This document shows positions 44,534-54,487 of a stretch of DNA of 64,000 nucleotides, piece after piece. The first letter of the stretch is position 1; each line of letters opens with the position of its first letter. A program made the translations under genes and the position numbers. Location of the stretch: NCBI GenBank assembly GCA_041398665.1, contig JAWKUH010000029.1, forward strand, positions 7,873 through 71,872, given 5' to 3'. The DNA comes from Rohdeia sp041398665 (GTDB taxonomy: Bacteria; Planctomycetota; UBA1135; GCA-002686595). A model generated the notes under the pieces. That model did no database searches and was not told where the DNA came from. It saw nothing but the letters and a program-made list of their open reading frames with translations.

Positions 44534-44602
44534 CGTGTTCGGCGAGTACGTGTTCCGCGAGTACGTGTTCGGCGTGTACGTGTTCCGCGAGTACGTGTTC
44601 CG
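44534..44602. repeat. 15-bp tandem repeat (about 4.6 copies)
   Basis: Units CGTGTTCGGCGAGTA, CGTGTTCCGCGAGTA, CGTGTTCGGCGTGTA and CGTGTTCCGCGAGTA follow one another at 44534, 44549, 44564 and 44579, then a partial fifth copy. Units 2 and 4 are identical, and units 1 and 3 differ from them by one and two bases. The period is a multiple of three, so in any frame it reads as a pentapeptide repeat. Confidence 0.8.
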
Positions 44603-45146
44603 AGCCCAGTCGTGATGAGCGCTCCTCGCGCTTCCCTTCGAGCAGCTCCCGGGCTCGCCCGATACGGCCGATCACGGTTCGATACGATCGGACGGAGGTC
44701 GTGCTTCCGAACGAGTGGATGACGTACGCCGTCGTTCGTTGTTCCGCGAACTCTTTGCTGAGGTTCTTCTCTACTTCTCTTCGTCGTGTACTTCCGGAAC
44801 GACGAGACGTCCCGGATCTCGAAGGCGCGGCGCACGAAGGTGCGCCCTCGGAAGGGCCGACCGACCGGGTCTCCGCTGGAGGCCCGGGACGCCGGATCTC
44901 CCGTGCAGAGGGCCTGTTCGAACCCCGCGGCGACCCGCGCCGGCCATCCCCGGCGTCCGTTCCGAGGGGAGGGCGGGAGCGGCGTGCTCCGCGTTCCCGA
45001 GCGGACCCGAACGCGCGAGACCAACGCTAGCCGCCGCGCGCACCCGGTTCCAGGCCCGACGCCGTCTTCGTGGTCGAAGATCGTGTTCGGACGCGAGGGG
45101 GGCGCCGGGGCCCGACCTCTCCGTCGGATTCCGGGCCCCGAGTCGA

Positions 45147-45152
45147 TAGAAT
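45147..45152 (+). promoter_or_regulatory. Putative -10 box TAGAAT with ~25-nt leader
   Basis: TAGAAT lies 31 nt before the GTG at 45184 of HPRT, which would give a short untranslated leader containing CGGGAGCG. Confidence 0.4.
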
Positions 45153-45183
45153 CGCGCGACGGCGGGAGCGCCGTTCTCGTCCC

Positions 45184-45735
45184 GTGCATCCCCACATCGA
45201 ACGCGTCCTCTGCACCGAGTCGGAGATCCAGGCTCGGATCGCCGACCTCGCCGTGGAGATCTCCGGACGTCTCGGCGACGAGCCGCTGACGGTGGTCGGC
45301 GTCCTCAACGGCGCCGTCGTGTTCGTGTCGGACCTGATCCGCCACCTGCGCGCGCCGCTCGAGCTCGCGTTCGTCTCCGCCAGTTCGTACCGCGGAGGGA
45401 CGACGAGCGGCGCGCTCGAACTCGACTTCCTCCCGAAGCGTTCGAGCATCGAGGGCCGCCGCGTGCTGCTCGTCGACGACATCCTCGACACGGGCAAGAC
45501 GATGCGCGCCCTGATGGACGAGTTCCGCGGCAACGGCGCGGCGGAGGTGTTCGGCTGCGTGCTCCTCGACAAGCCGTCGCGCCGGGTCGTCGACTGCGGC
45601 GCGGAGTTCGTCGGCTTCTCGATCGAGGACGCGTTCGTGGTGGGGTACGGGCTCGACTACCGCGGGCTCTACCGCAACCTCCCGTACATCGGCGTCCTCA
45701 AGCCGGAGCACGCCGCAGCCGCGGCGTCGAATTGA
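45184..45735 (+). CDS. hpt: Hypoxanthine phosphoribosyltransferase
   Basis: The 183-residue type I phosphoribosyltransferase has the P-loop-like V-G-V-L-N-G-A-V-V-F. The PRPP-binding motif is V-L-L-V-D-D-I-L-D-T-G-K-T, and F-S-I-E-D-A-F-V-V-G-Y-G-L-D-Y is typical of bacterial HPRT. It converts hypoxanthine (and often guanine) plus PRPP to IMP/GMP in purine salvage. GTG 45184 gives the normal length; upstream residues are low-complexity. The 138-bp gap after it, up to the pseudouridine synthase, holds no gene I can support. Confidence 0.93.
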   Translation: MHPHIERVLCTESEIQARIADLAVEISGRLGDEPLTVVGVLNGAVVFVSDLIRHLRAPLELAFVSASSYRGGTTSGALELDFLPKRSSIEGRRVLLVDDILDTGKTMRALMDEFRGNGAAEVFGCVLLDKPSRRVVDCGAEFVGFSIEDAFVVGYGLDYRGLYRNLPYIGVLKPEHAAAAASN

Positions 45736-45873
45736 CGGGGGGACGCGCCGTGGAGCGAACCGGACGACTCTCCGTCCTCGCCGCCCTCCGCGGCGGGAGC
45801 GCTCGCGCGGTCGCGATCGTCCGTACGGCGGGCGAGCGCGGTCGCTGAGGACCCTCGGCGCATCGAGAACGAC

Positions 45874-47148
45874 ATGGCGCGGCGCGACACGCAGCGGGAC
45901 GACCCGCACGCAGACGATCCTTCCGAGGAGCGGCTCGAACGCGAGTTCGACGAGGACCTCGCCGAGGACGATCCGAGCGACGACGGCGAGGACGAGGACG
46001 AGGACGACGGCGTCGACGACGACGCGCTGTGGGACGAGCTCGTGCGCGGACTCGGCGAGGGCGACCGCGGCGATCCCGAGGGCTCGCCCAAGGAGGAGCT
46101 CCCGGAGTACTTCGTCGTCGAGGACGAGCGCCGCGGCCTCGAGGTCGACGAGTACCTGTGCCTGATCTATCCGGGCTACAGCAAGGGCTCGTTGCGCGAG
46201 CAGGTGCGCGGCGGACGCGTCACCGTCGACGGCGAGCGCGTCCAACCGAACCAGCGCCTCAAGGCCGGCGCCGTCGTCATCGCGACGCTCGACCACTCGC
46301 GCCTCTCGCACCGCGAACCCGTCGCCGTCGCGCCGCTCCCCGTGCTGTGGGAGGGCGACGACATGGCGGTCGTCGACAAGCCTCCGCACCTCGCGGTCGA
46401 GCCCGAACGTTGGTTCCGCGACGGAGCCTGCGTCGCGGACGGCCTCCTGGCGTGGGCGCGCGGGAAGGGGGACGAGCTGCGCTTCCGGCCGCGCATCGTG
46501 CACCGGCTCGACAAGGACACGTCCGGAGCGCTCGTCGTCGCGAAGGACCTCGAGGCCGAACGCCGTCTGCGCGGCGCGTTCGCCGAGGGCCGCGTTCGCA
46601 AGGAGTACCTCGCGCTGGTCGAGGGCACGCCCAACCTCGCGGACGGCGAGGTCGCGACGGTCGATGCGCCCATCGGTCCCGAACCGCGGCGCAACGGCCG
46701 CATGCGCATCGACCGCAAGCACGGCAAGGAGGCGCGCACCGACTACTGGGTCGAGCGGCGTTTCCACGGTTTCGCGCTGCTGCGCTGCCGGCCGCACACC
46801 GGACGCACCCACCAGATCCGCGTCCACCTGGCCGAGGCGGGGTTCCCGCTCGCGGTCGACCCGTTCTACGGGAGGCGCGACGCGTTCCTGCTCTCGGAGG
46901 TCAAGCGGGACTACCGCGCGAAACGCGGCCGACCCGAGCGCCCCCTGATGGACCGGCTCACGCTCCACGCCGATACCATCGTCGTCCCGCTCGCACCCCT
47001 CGGACCAGACGACGGCCCGCCCTCGACGCCGCTCGCCGAAGGACTCCACTTCGAGGAGCCCCCCTGGGTCGGAGTGCGCGCGCCACTTCCCGCGGACCTC
47101 CTGCGCGTCCTCAAGCAACTCGACAAGGTGCGCCCGGCGCGTCCATGA
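45874..47148 (+). CDS. RluD-type 23S rRNA pseudouridine synthase
   Basis: The 424-residue protein starts with an acidic extension (about 1-80, D-E-D-E-D-D-G-V-D-D-D). An S4-like domain follows (about 85-135, K-G-S-L-R-E-Q-V-R-G-G-R-V-T-V-D). The PseudoU_synth_2 domain carries H-R-L-D-K-D-T-S-G with the catalytic Asp, and R-P-H-T-G-R-T-H-Q-I-R-V-H. It isomerises specific uridines in rRNA. The acidic N-terminus is unusual for RluD. The stop overlaps the truD ATG, so both pseudouridine synthases are translated together. Confidence 0.9.
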   Translation: MARRDTQRDDPHADDPSEERLEREFDEDLAEDDPSDDGEDEDEDDGVDDDALWDELVRGLGEGDRGDPEGSPKEELPEYFVVEDERRGLEVDEYLCLIYPGYSKGSLREQVRGGRVTVDGERVQPNQRLKAGAVVIATLDHSRLSHREPVAVAPLPVLWEGDDMAVVDKPPHLAVEPERWFRDGACVADGLLAWARGKGDELRFRPRIVHRLDKDTSGALVVAKDLEAERRLRGAFAEGRVRKEYLALVEGTPNLADGEVATVDAPIGPEPRRNGRMRIDRKHGKEARTDYWVERRFHGFALLRCRPHTGRTHQIRVHLAEAGFPLAVDPFYGRRDAFLLSEVKRDYRAKRGRPERPLMDRLTLHADTIVVPLAPLGPDDGPPSTPLAEGLHFEEPPWVGVRAPLPADLLRVLKQLDKVRPARP

Positions 47149-48817
47149 AGCTCAAGCTCCGTCCCTCCGACTTCCGCGTGCGCGAAGTCCTCCGCGAGGG
47201 CTACATCACGCACAGCGGGGACCACCACGTCTACCGCGTCACGAAGCGCAAGCTCACGTCGCCCGAGGCGGCGTCGGTCCTCGCCGCGGCCGCGGGTGTC
47301 GAGACCGCGCAGGTCTCGATGGCCGGTCTCAAGGACCGCCAGGGCGTGACGGTCCAGTACATGAGCGTGCCGGGCGGCAAGCGGGTCGAGATCGTCGAGG
47401 CCGACCTTCGCATCGAACCCGTCGGCAGCGCGGAGCGCCCGATCGAGAGCACCGACTCCGACGGCAACGCGTTCGAGATCGCGGTGCGCGCCGTCTCGCG
47501 CGCCGAGCTCCAGGCGCTGCGTCGCAACCTTCCGGTCCTGCGCGAGACCGGCGTGCCGAACTACTTCGACGACCAGCGCTTCGGCAACATCCGCTACAAC
47601 CAGGGCTGGGTCGCGAAGGACCTGATGCTGGGTCGGCACGAAGAGGCGCTGCGCCGACTCCTCTGCGCCCAGTCCGATCGCGAGGGCGCCGACGACGCGC
47701 GACTCAAGTCCGCGCTCGACGAGGCCTGGGGCGACTGGGAGCGTTGCCACGGCGTCACGAAACGCTTCGGCCACCACCGTTCGCTCTTCGAACACCTGCT
47801 CGAACGTCCCAGCGACTTCGCCGGCGCCTTCCGCTTCGTCGCGACGCGCATCCGGCTGATCCACCTCTACGCCTGGCAGAGCCACGTCTGGAACCGTGCC
47901 GTCGCGAGCCTCGTGCGCGGCGCCGTCCCCGAGGACCAGCGCGTCGTCGTGCGTTCGATCGAGGGTCCGCTCGTGTGTCCGCGGCGCGGATGGCCCGACG
48001 CGTTGCCGCACGACGTGACGCTTCCCGGCCAGGGGCTCGAGGACGTGCGCGACCCCGCGGAGTTCGACCTCCTGCGCGACGTGCTCGCGGAGGAGGGGCT
48101 GACTCCCGGACAGCACCGCGTCGAGGGCGTCGAGGGCTTCGCGCTCAAGCCGGAGCCGCGCGCGGTGCGCGTCGTCCCGCAGCACCTGCGCGTGCGTCCG
48201 GCCGAGCCGGACCGCGAGACGCGCGGTGCCTCGATGGTGAAGGTGCGCTTCGAACTCCCGCGCGGCGCGTACGCGAGTCTCGTGGTGAAGCGCCTGCTCG
48301 CGCTCGACCACGACGGGCGAGCGGGGCGCGGACGCGGTGACCGCGACGATCGACGCGGCGGGCGGTACGACGACGATCGTCGCGGCGGCGGTCGCTCGCA
48401 CGGCGAGCGCGGGTACGGAGATCGCTCGCACGGAGATCGCTCGTACGGCGAGCGCGGTCGCGGCGATCGCGATCGCGGTGAGCGCGGCCACGGCGATCGC
48501 AACCATGGCGATCACGTGGCGATCGCAACTACGGTGATCGCCGACACGGCGAGCGCGACGCGCGCGGTCGCGACGACCGTCGCGGCGGACGCGACGACGG
48601 ACCGCGCCACGACGGGCCGCGTTTCGACGGACCGCGGCCCGACGGACCGTGGCGCGGCGACCGCCGCGGCGGCCGACAGGAGTTCGGGCGCGACGGACAC
48701 GGCACCCGCGGAGGCGGTCGCACGGACGACCGACGCGGAGGCGGACGGGGCCGTCGCCAGGGCGGCGGCACGGACTTCCGACCCCCCCGGAGGGACGGCG
48801 ACGGACGACGGACATGA
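47145..48817 (+). CDS. truD: tRNA pseudouridine synthase TruD with RGG-like tail; frameshift near 48518
   Basis: The core (about 1-390) is TruD: G-L-K-D-R-Q-G-V-T with the catalytic Asp, then N-Y-F-D-D-Q-R-F-G, with an inserted domain about 160-310. It makes pseudouridine 13 in tRNA. Unusually, a long disordered tail follows, made of R-G-D, G-G-R and D-D-R repeats. The tail runs in the first frame to about 48518. The pattern then continues only in another frame (G-D-R-N-Y-G-D-R-R-H-G-E-R) to the TGA at 48815-48817, which overlaps the mtnP ATG. A 2-nt insertion (or 1-nt deletion) near 48515-48525 explains both. As assembled, the uncorrected frame has no stop until 50621. The corrected length is 556 residues. 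Confidence 0.85.
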
Positions 48818-49680
48818 GCACGAACGACAACGTGATCGGCATCATCGGCGGCTCCGGCCTCTACCAGATGGACGGCATCGAGGGCCTCGAGGAGGTGCGC
48901 CTCGCGACGCCCTTCGGCGAGCCCTCGGACGCGTACCTGCGCGGCACGCTCGGCGGCACGACCGTCGTGTTCCTCCCGCGCCACGGGCGCGGCCACCGGG
49001 TGAGCCCCTCGGAACTCAACTTCCGCGCGAACATCTGGGGCATGAAGAAGCTCGGCGTGTCGCGCATCCTCAGCGTGTCCGCCGTCGGTTCGATGCGCGA
49101 GGAGATCGCGCCGGGCGACTTCGTCATCGTCGACCAGTTCATCGATCGCACGCGCCACCGCGAGGACACGTTCTTCACCGGCGGCGTCGTCGCGCACGTG
49201 ATGTTCGCGGACCCGCTGTGTCCCGACCTGCGTCGCGTTCTCGTCGATGCGGCACGCGCGAGCGGCGTGAAGGTGCACGACGGCGGCACCTACGTGAACA
49301 TGGAGGGGCCGCAGTTCTCGACGCGTGCGGAGTCCAAGCTCTATCGGAGCTGGGGCGTCGACGTGATCGGCATGACGAACCTGCAGGAGGCCAAGCTCGC
49401 CCGCGAGGCCGAGATCTGCTACGCGACGATCGCGATGGCGACGGACTACGACTGTTGGCACGACTCGCACGACGCCGTCACGGTCGAACAGGTCGTGGCG
49501 ACGATGCACGCCAACGTCGACCACGCGCGCTCCGTGCTGCGCAAGGCCGTTCCCGACGCGACCGCCGCGCCGACCTGCGGGTGCCGGTCCGCGCTCGCGC
49601 ACGCGATCATGACGGACAGGTCGACGATCCCCGACGAAGCGCTCGACCGACTGGGGCTCCTCATCTCGAAGTACCTGTGA
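48814..49680 (+). CDS. mtnP: S-methyl-5'-thioadenosine phosphorylase
   Basis: This 288-residue enzyme has the MTAP/PNP family phosphorylase fold: G-I-I-G-G-S-G-L-Y near the start, phosphate-binding P-R-H-G-R-G-H, and M-E-G-P-Q-F-S-T-R-A-E-S. G-M-T-N-L-Q-E-A-K-L-A-R and A-T-D-Y-D-C-W favour MTAP over purine nucleoside phosphorylase. It cleaves methylthioadenosine to adenine and methylthioribose 1-phosphate in the methionine salvage pathway. The ATG overlaps the corrected truD stop, and its stop overlaps the next lipoprotein start (GTGA). Confidence 0.9.
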   Translation: MSTNDNVIGIIGGSGLYQMDGIEGLEEVRLATPFGEPSDAYLRGTLGGTTVVFLPRHGRGHRVSPSELNFRANIWGMKKLGVSRILSVSAVGSMREEIAPGDFVIVDQFIDRTRHREDTFFTGGVVAHVMFADPLCPDLRRVLVDAARASGVKVHDGGTYVNMEGPQFSTRAESKLYRSWGVDVIGMTNLQEAKLAREAEICYATIAMATDYDCWHDSHDAVTVEQVVATMHANVDHARSVLRKAVPDATAAPTCGCRSALAHAIMTDRSTIPDEALDRLGLLISKYL

Positions 49681-50621
49681 GGCGCGCCGTCCTCGCCCTC
49701 GCCGCGACGCTCGTCGCGGGCTGCAGCGCGAACCCGATCGACGCGCAGATGGCGCGCGCCCTGGCGGAGGCGAGGAAGAAGGACGAGGCGGACGCGACGA
49801 GGTACGCGGCGCGGGCCGTCGCCGCGCCGGCGTGGCTCGTCGGACCGCCGACCGCCGTCGCTCCGGGGTCGTGGCGGTGGGGGAGCGTGGAGCTCGCGGC
49901 GGGCGGCTCGACCTGCGTCGACGTCGTCGGCCCGAGGGGTCGCCGCGTGCGGCTCCGACTGCCCGACGACCTCGTCGGGCTCGATGCGCCCGACGCGTCG
50001 GGCGCGCTCGCGAGCCTCGGCTTCGAGGTCGAGATCGTCGCCGTGGATCCGACGGCGGACGAGGCGACGAGCGGCCCACCGATCGTCGTCGACCTCTCCC
50101 GAGCGCGTTCGGAGGACGCGCTCGCGCTCGAGGTCGCCGTGGAGGGAGCGCTCGAGGTCGACGCGTCGGTGGTCGCCATCGTCGCGCGCGAGATCGTCTA
50201 CGACCTCGGGTCCGAACGGCGGGCGGTCGACGGCGACGAGGACGCGAACGACGCGGAGGGCGACGGTGCGGAGGACGGTGCCGACGCGGGCTGGACCTGT
50301 GCATTCGCGCCGCTCCGCCGCGTCGAGGGACCCGTGACGCGCGTCGAGCTCCGCGCGCGGTCGACCGACATCGACGGTGCGAGGCGCGCCGCGATCGTGC
50401 TCGCCGCCGTCCTCGCCGATCCGCGGGCCGCGGACCTCGGGCGTCACCTCGTGACGCTCGACGCGGAGTATCGTTCGCGCGTCGCCGACGAGTCGACGGC
50501 GGGCTCGCTCGCTCCACGGGAGTGGCACCGCCGCGTGCGCGAACGTCTCCGCGCGATGTGCCTCGAGCTCGGCCCGGAGGCGCCGCGCCTCGAGGCGCCG
50601 CGCGCCGACGCCGAGGGCTGA
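49677..50621 (+). CDS. Lipoprotein of unknown function
   Basis: From GTG 49677 the product has 314 residues with a lipobox V-A-G-C (Cys about 16). The middle is beta-rich (about 65-180) and the C-terminal part is helical (R-R-A-A-I-V-L-A-A-V-L-A-D-P-R-A). There is an acidic patch (about 184-203). No family is recognised. It is in the same frame as the uncorrected truD, so an automated call may fuse them. It is the last gene of the rlu-truD-mtnP operon, followed by a convergent EF-hand gene 33 bp away. Confidence 0.68.
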   Translation: MRRAVLALAATLVAGCSANPIDAQMARALAEARKKDEADATRYAARAVAAPAWLVGPPTAVAPGSWRWGSVELAAGGSTCVDVVGPRGRRVRLRLPDDLVGLDAPDASGALASLGFEVEIVAVDPTADEATSGPPIVVDLSRARSEDALALEVAVEGALEVDASVVAIVAREIVYDLGSERRAVDGDEDANDAEGDGAEDGADAGWTCAFAPLRRVEGPVTRVELRARSTDIDGARRAAIVLAAVLADPRAADLGRHLVTLDAEYRSRVADESTAGSLAPREWHRRVRERLRAMCLELGPEAPRLEAPRADAEG

Positions 50622-50654
50622 GGCGCGGCCGACCGCGTCACCCAGGTCGGACGC

Positions 50655-51482
50655 CTATTCGGCGCCGAGCGCGACGTCGATCTCGTGACGGTCGAGCTTC
50701 CCGTCGCCGTCGAGGTCGAGCGCGGTCACGAGGGTCTGCGGTCGGATCGGCAGGGCGGCCGGGAAGGCGAGCGTCTCGAGGTCGCGCATGTCGCACGACC
50801 CGTTGCCGTCGACGTCGAGTCGATCGAAGAACGGCAGCGGTCCGGCGAAACGCGGCGGGCCGGGCACGACGCCCGGGCCGGGAGGCGGGAGGATCGGCAC
50901 GCCGAACAGCTCGCGGATCGTCGTCGCTCCCGTCGTCGTCGGCGCGCTGCTGTTCGTGATCGCGAGCACGCCCTCCATCTCCGACGGCTCGATGCGTCCG
51001 GAACCGTCGGCGTCGAGTCGCTTCCAGAGCACGTCGTCCACGCGCATCGTGGCGTCGCGCTCCGCCAGCGCGGCCGAGAGTTCCGTGATGTCCCAGGTGC
51101 CGCTGCGGTCGCCGTCGAACCGGTCGAACCAGATCTTGGTCGGGGCCGGTAGTTCGCGACCGCCCCGCGGCGCGGGGATCGGCGGCAGGAAGAACCCGCG
51201 CGTCTCGACGATCGTGCGCACGCGCGCCTCGAACTCCGCGGGGTCGATGCCGCCGTCGCGGTCGAGGTCGTACTTGAAGAACTCGTCGCGGCTCGCGAGC
51301 AGCGACTCACCTGCTTCCTTCAGCGAGATCCAGCCGTTCGAGTCCCAGTCCGCGATCGCGAAGTAGCGGCGCGCGAGGCTCGCCGCGTCCTCGCGGTCCT
51401 GTGCGGACCGGATCGCGAGCGGAGCGGCCAGGGCCGTCCCCGCGAGCGCGAGCGGGAGGAGTCGTCGGAGGAGCGCGTGCAT
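50655..51482 (-). CDS. Secreted EF-hand calcium-binding protein
   Basis: The 275-residue protein has a signal peptide (about 1-24). Six EF-hand-like loops are readable: D-W-D-S-N-G-W-I-S-L-K-E, D-L-D-R-D-G-G-I-D-P-A-E, D-G-D-R-S-G-T-W-D-I-T-E, D-A-D-G-S-G-R-I-E-P-S-E, D-V-D-G-N-G-S-C-D-M-R-D and D-L-D-G-D-G-K-L-D-R-H-E. It should bind Ca2+ outside the cytoplasm. The 20-bp gap from the DegT gene suggests cotranscription. It ends 33 bp from the convergent lipoprotein gene. Confidence 0.88.
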   Translation of the reverse strand: MHALLRRLLPLALAGTALAAPLAIRSAQDREDAASLARRYFAIADWDSNGWISLKEAGESLLASRDEFFKYDLDRDGGIDPAEFEARVRTIVETRGFFLPPIPAPRGGRELPAPTKIWFDRFDGDRSGTWDITELSAALAERDATMRVDDVLWKRLDADGSGRIEPSEMEGVLAITNSSAPTTTGATTIRELFGVPILPPPGPGVVPGPPRFAGPLPFFDRLDVDGNGSCDMRDLETLAFPAALPIRPQTLVTALDLDGDGKLDRHEIDVALGAE

Positions 51483-51502
51483 CGCGTGGGTGGGAGTTCG
51501 CG

Positions 51503-52627
51503 TCAGAGGGCGGCGAGGACGCGCTCGTGCACGCGCGCCACGTCGTCGTCCGAGAGGAAGGGATGGACCGGGAGGCAGACGACCTGTTCGGCCAACTGCT
51601 CGGCGCCCGGGAGGTCGCCGGGTCCGTAGCCCCACTTCCGGGCCGCGGGCTGGAGGTGCACGGGGCTCGGGTAGTGCACGGCGACGCCGATGCCGTCGGC
51701 GCGCAGCTTGTCGAGTACGGCGTCGCGTCGCTTCGCGCCGCCGAGTACGCGCACCGCGTACTGGTGGTAGACGGGCTCCGAGTTCGGTGCCTTCGCGATC
51801 GGACGCAGGTCGTCGTGTCCCGCGAAGGCCGCGTCGTAGGTCCCGGCGATCGCGCGACGCCGCGCGTTCCAGGCGTCGAGGTGGGGGAGCTTCACGCGCA
51901 GGACCGCGCCCTGGATACCCTGCAGGCGCGAATTCGTGCCGACGAACTCGTGCACGTACTTGGCCGGCGAGCCGTGGTCGCGCATGCGCCGGACGGTCGT
52001 CGCGTAGGTGTCGTCGTTCGCGACCACCATGCCGCCCTCGCCCGCCGCGCCGAGGTTCTTCGTGGGGTAGAAGCTGAAGGCCGCGCCGTCGCCGATCTCG
52101 CCGCAGCGCACGCCGTCGCGCTCCGCGCCGTGGCACTGCGCGCCGTCCTCGAACAGGAACACGCCGCGGTCGTCGCAGAGCTTCCGCAGGGCGCGCAGGT
52201 CGCAGAGCTGGCCGTAGAGGTGCACGGGCAGCACGCCGCGCACGCCGTCGAGCGCGCCCGCGACCTGGTCGGTGCGCATCAGCGCCGTCTCGGGGTCGAC
52301 GTCGACGAAGGTCGGTGTCGCGCCGCACCAGGCGATCGACCCGGCCGACGCGAAGAACGTGAACGGGCTCGTGAGCACCGTGTCGCCGGGTCCCACGCAG
52401 AACGACTTGAGCCCGAGGATCAGCGCGTCGGTGCCGTTGGCGACGCCGATGCCGTGCTTCGCGCGCTGGTAGGCCGCGAACTCGCGCTCGAAGGCCTCGA
52501 CCTCGGGACCGAGGACGTAGGCGCCGGAGGCGAGGACGCGCTGGACGGCGTCCTCGATCGCGCCGCCGAGCGACGCGCGCTCCGCAACAAGGTCGATGGG
52601 CGGGATGGGGCGGGTGGTGGTGGTCAC
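51503..52627 (-). CDS. DegT/DnrJ/EryC1/StrS family sugar aminotransferase
   Basis: The 374-residue PLP enzyme starts with P-P-I-D-L-V-A-E-R. It shows G-V-A-N-G-T-D-A-L, the PLP-binding E-D-G-A-Q-C-H-G-A and the Schiff-base lysine S-F-Y-P-T-K-N-L-G-A. The C-terminal V-A-V-H-Y-P-S-P-V-H is typical of the WbpE/WlbC-like branch. It aminates a nucleotide-linked 3- or 4-keto sugar for envelope polysaccharide. The substrate is not clear; no dehydrogenase or acetyltransferase partner is adjacent. The start is GTG (19 bp from the symporter stop), so it is likely cotranscribed with the symporter and EF-hand genes. Confidence 0.9.
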   Translation of the reverse strand: MTTTTRPIPPIDLVAERASLGGAIEDAVQRVLASGAYVLGPEVEAFEREFAAYQRAKHGIGVANGTDALILGLKSFCVGPGDTVLTSPFTFFASAGSIAWCGATPTFVDVDPETALMRTDQVAGALDGVRGVLPVHLYGQLCDLRALRKLCDDRGVFLFEDGAQCHGAERDGVRCGEIGDGAAFSFYPTKNLGAAGEGGMVVANDDTYATTVRRMRDHGSPAKYVHEFVGTNSRLQGIQGAVLRVKLPHLDAWNARRRAIAGTYDAAFAGHDDLRPIAKAPNSEPVYHQYAVRVLGGAKRRDAVLDKLRADGIGVAVHYPSPVHLQPAARKWGYGPGDLPGAEQLAEQVVCLPVHPFLSDDDVARVHERVLAAL

Positions 52628-52646
52628 GACGGTCGTCGTCCTTCGC

Positions 52647-54350
<1,704 letters not shown>

Positions 54351-54487
54351 GGGCTCCAGAGCGAGGGTGGGGACGGTGCGGCGCGCCGGGGTCGCGGCCG
54401 CGTCGCGCGGGGGATCGCGCGGCGGGGAGCGCCCATGGTGCCAAGCCGCCCCGGTGCGCGCCAACGCGCCCGGGAGGGCGTCCGAGA

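Larger units (their letters stand above)
44307..45183. other. 877-bp gap, A+T-richer, with tandem repeat but no clear gene
   Basis: Base composition is visibly less GC-biased than the flanks, and codon use of all open frames is unlike the neighbours. It holds the 15-bp tandem repeat (44534-44602), a TCCGAT-ATCGGA hairpin near 44419-44431, and the putative HPRT promoter at its right end. A TTCGAAC near 44925 looks like a tRNA T-loop but its stems do not pair. I see no reliable coding region in it. Confidence 0.55.

Noticed and set aside
44534..44602. CRISPR-like array
   Set aside because: Units are directly abutting 15-mers without spacers, and there are no cas genes.
44915..44940. TTCGAAC resembling a tRNA T-loop
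   Set aside because: The 5-bp T-stem does not pair on either strand and no acceptor stem or anticodon arm can be built.
48814..50621. TruD-lipoprotein fusion protein in one frame
   Set aside because: mtnP in another frame has every family motif and shares ATGA/GTGA overlaps; the fusion exists only because of the indel near 48518.
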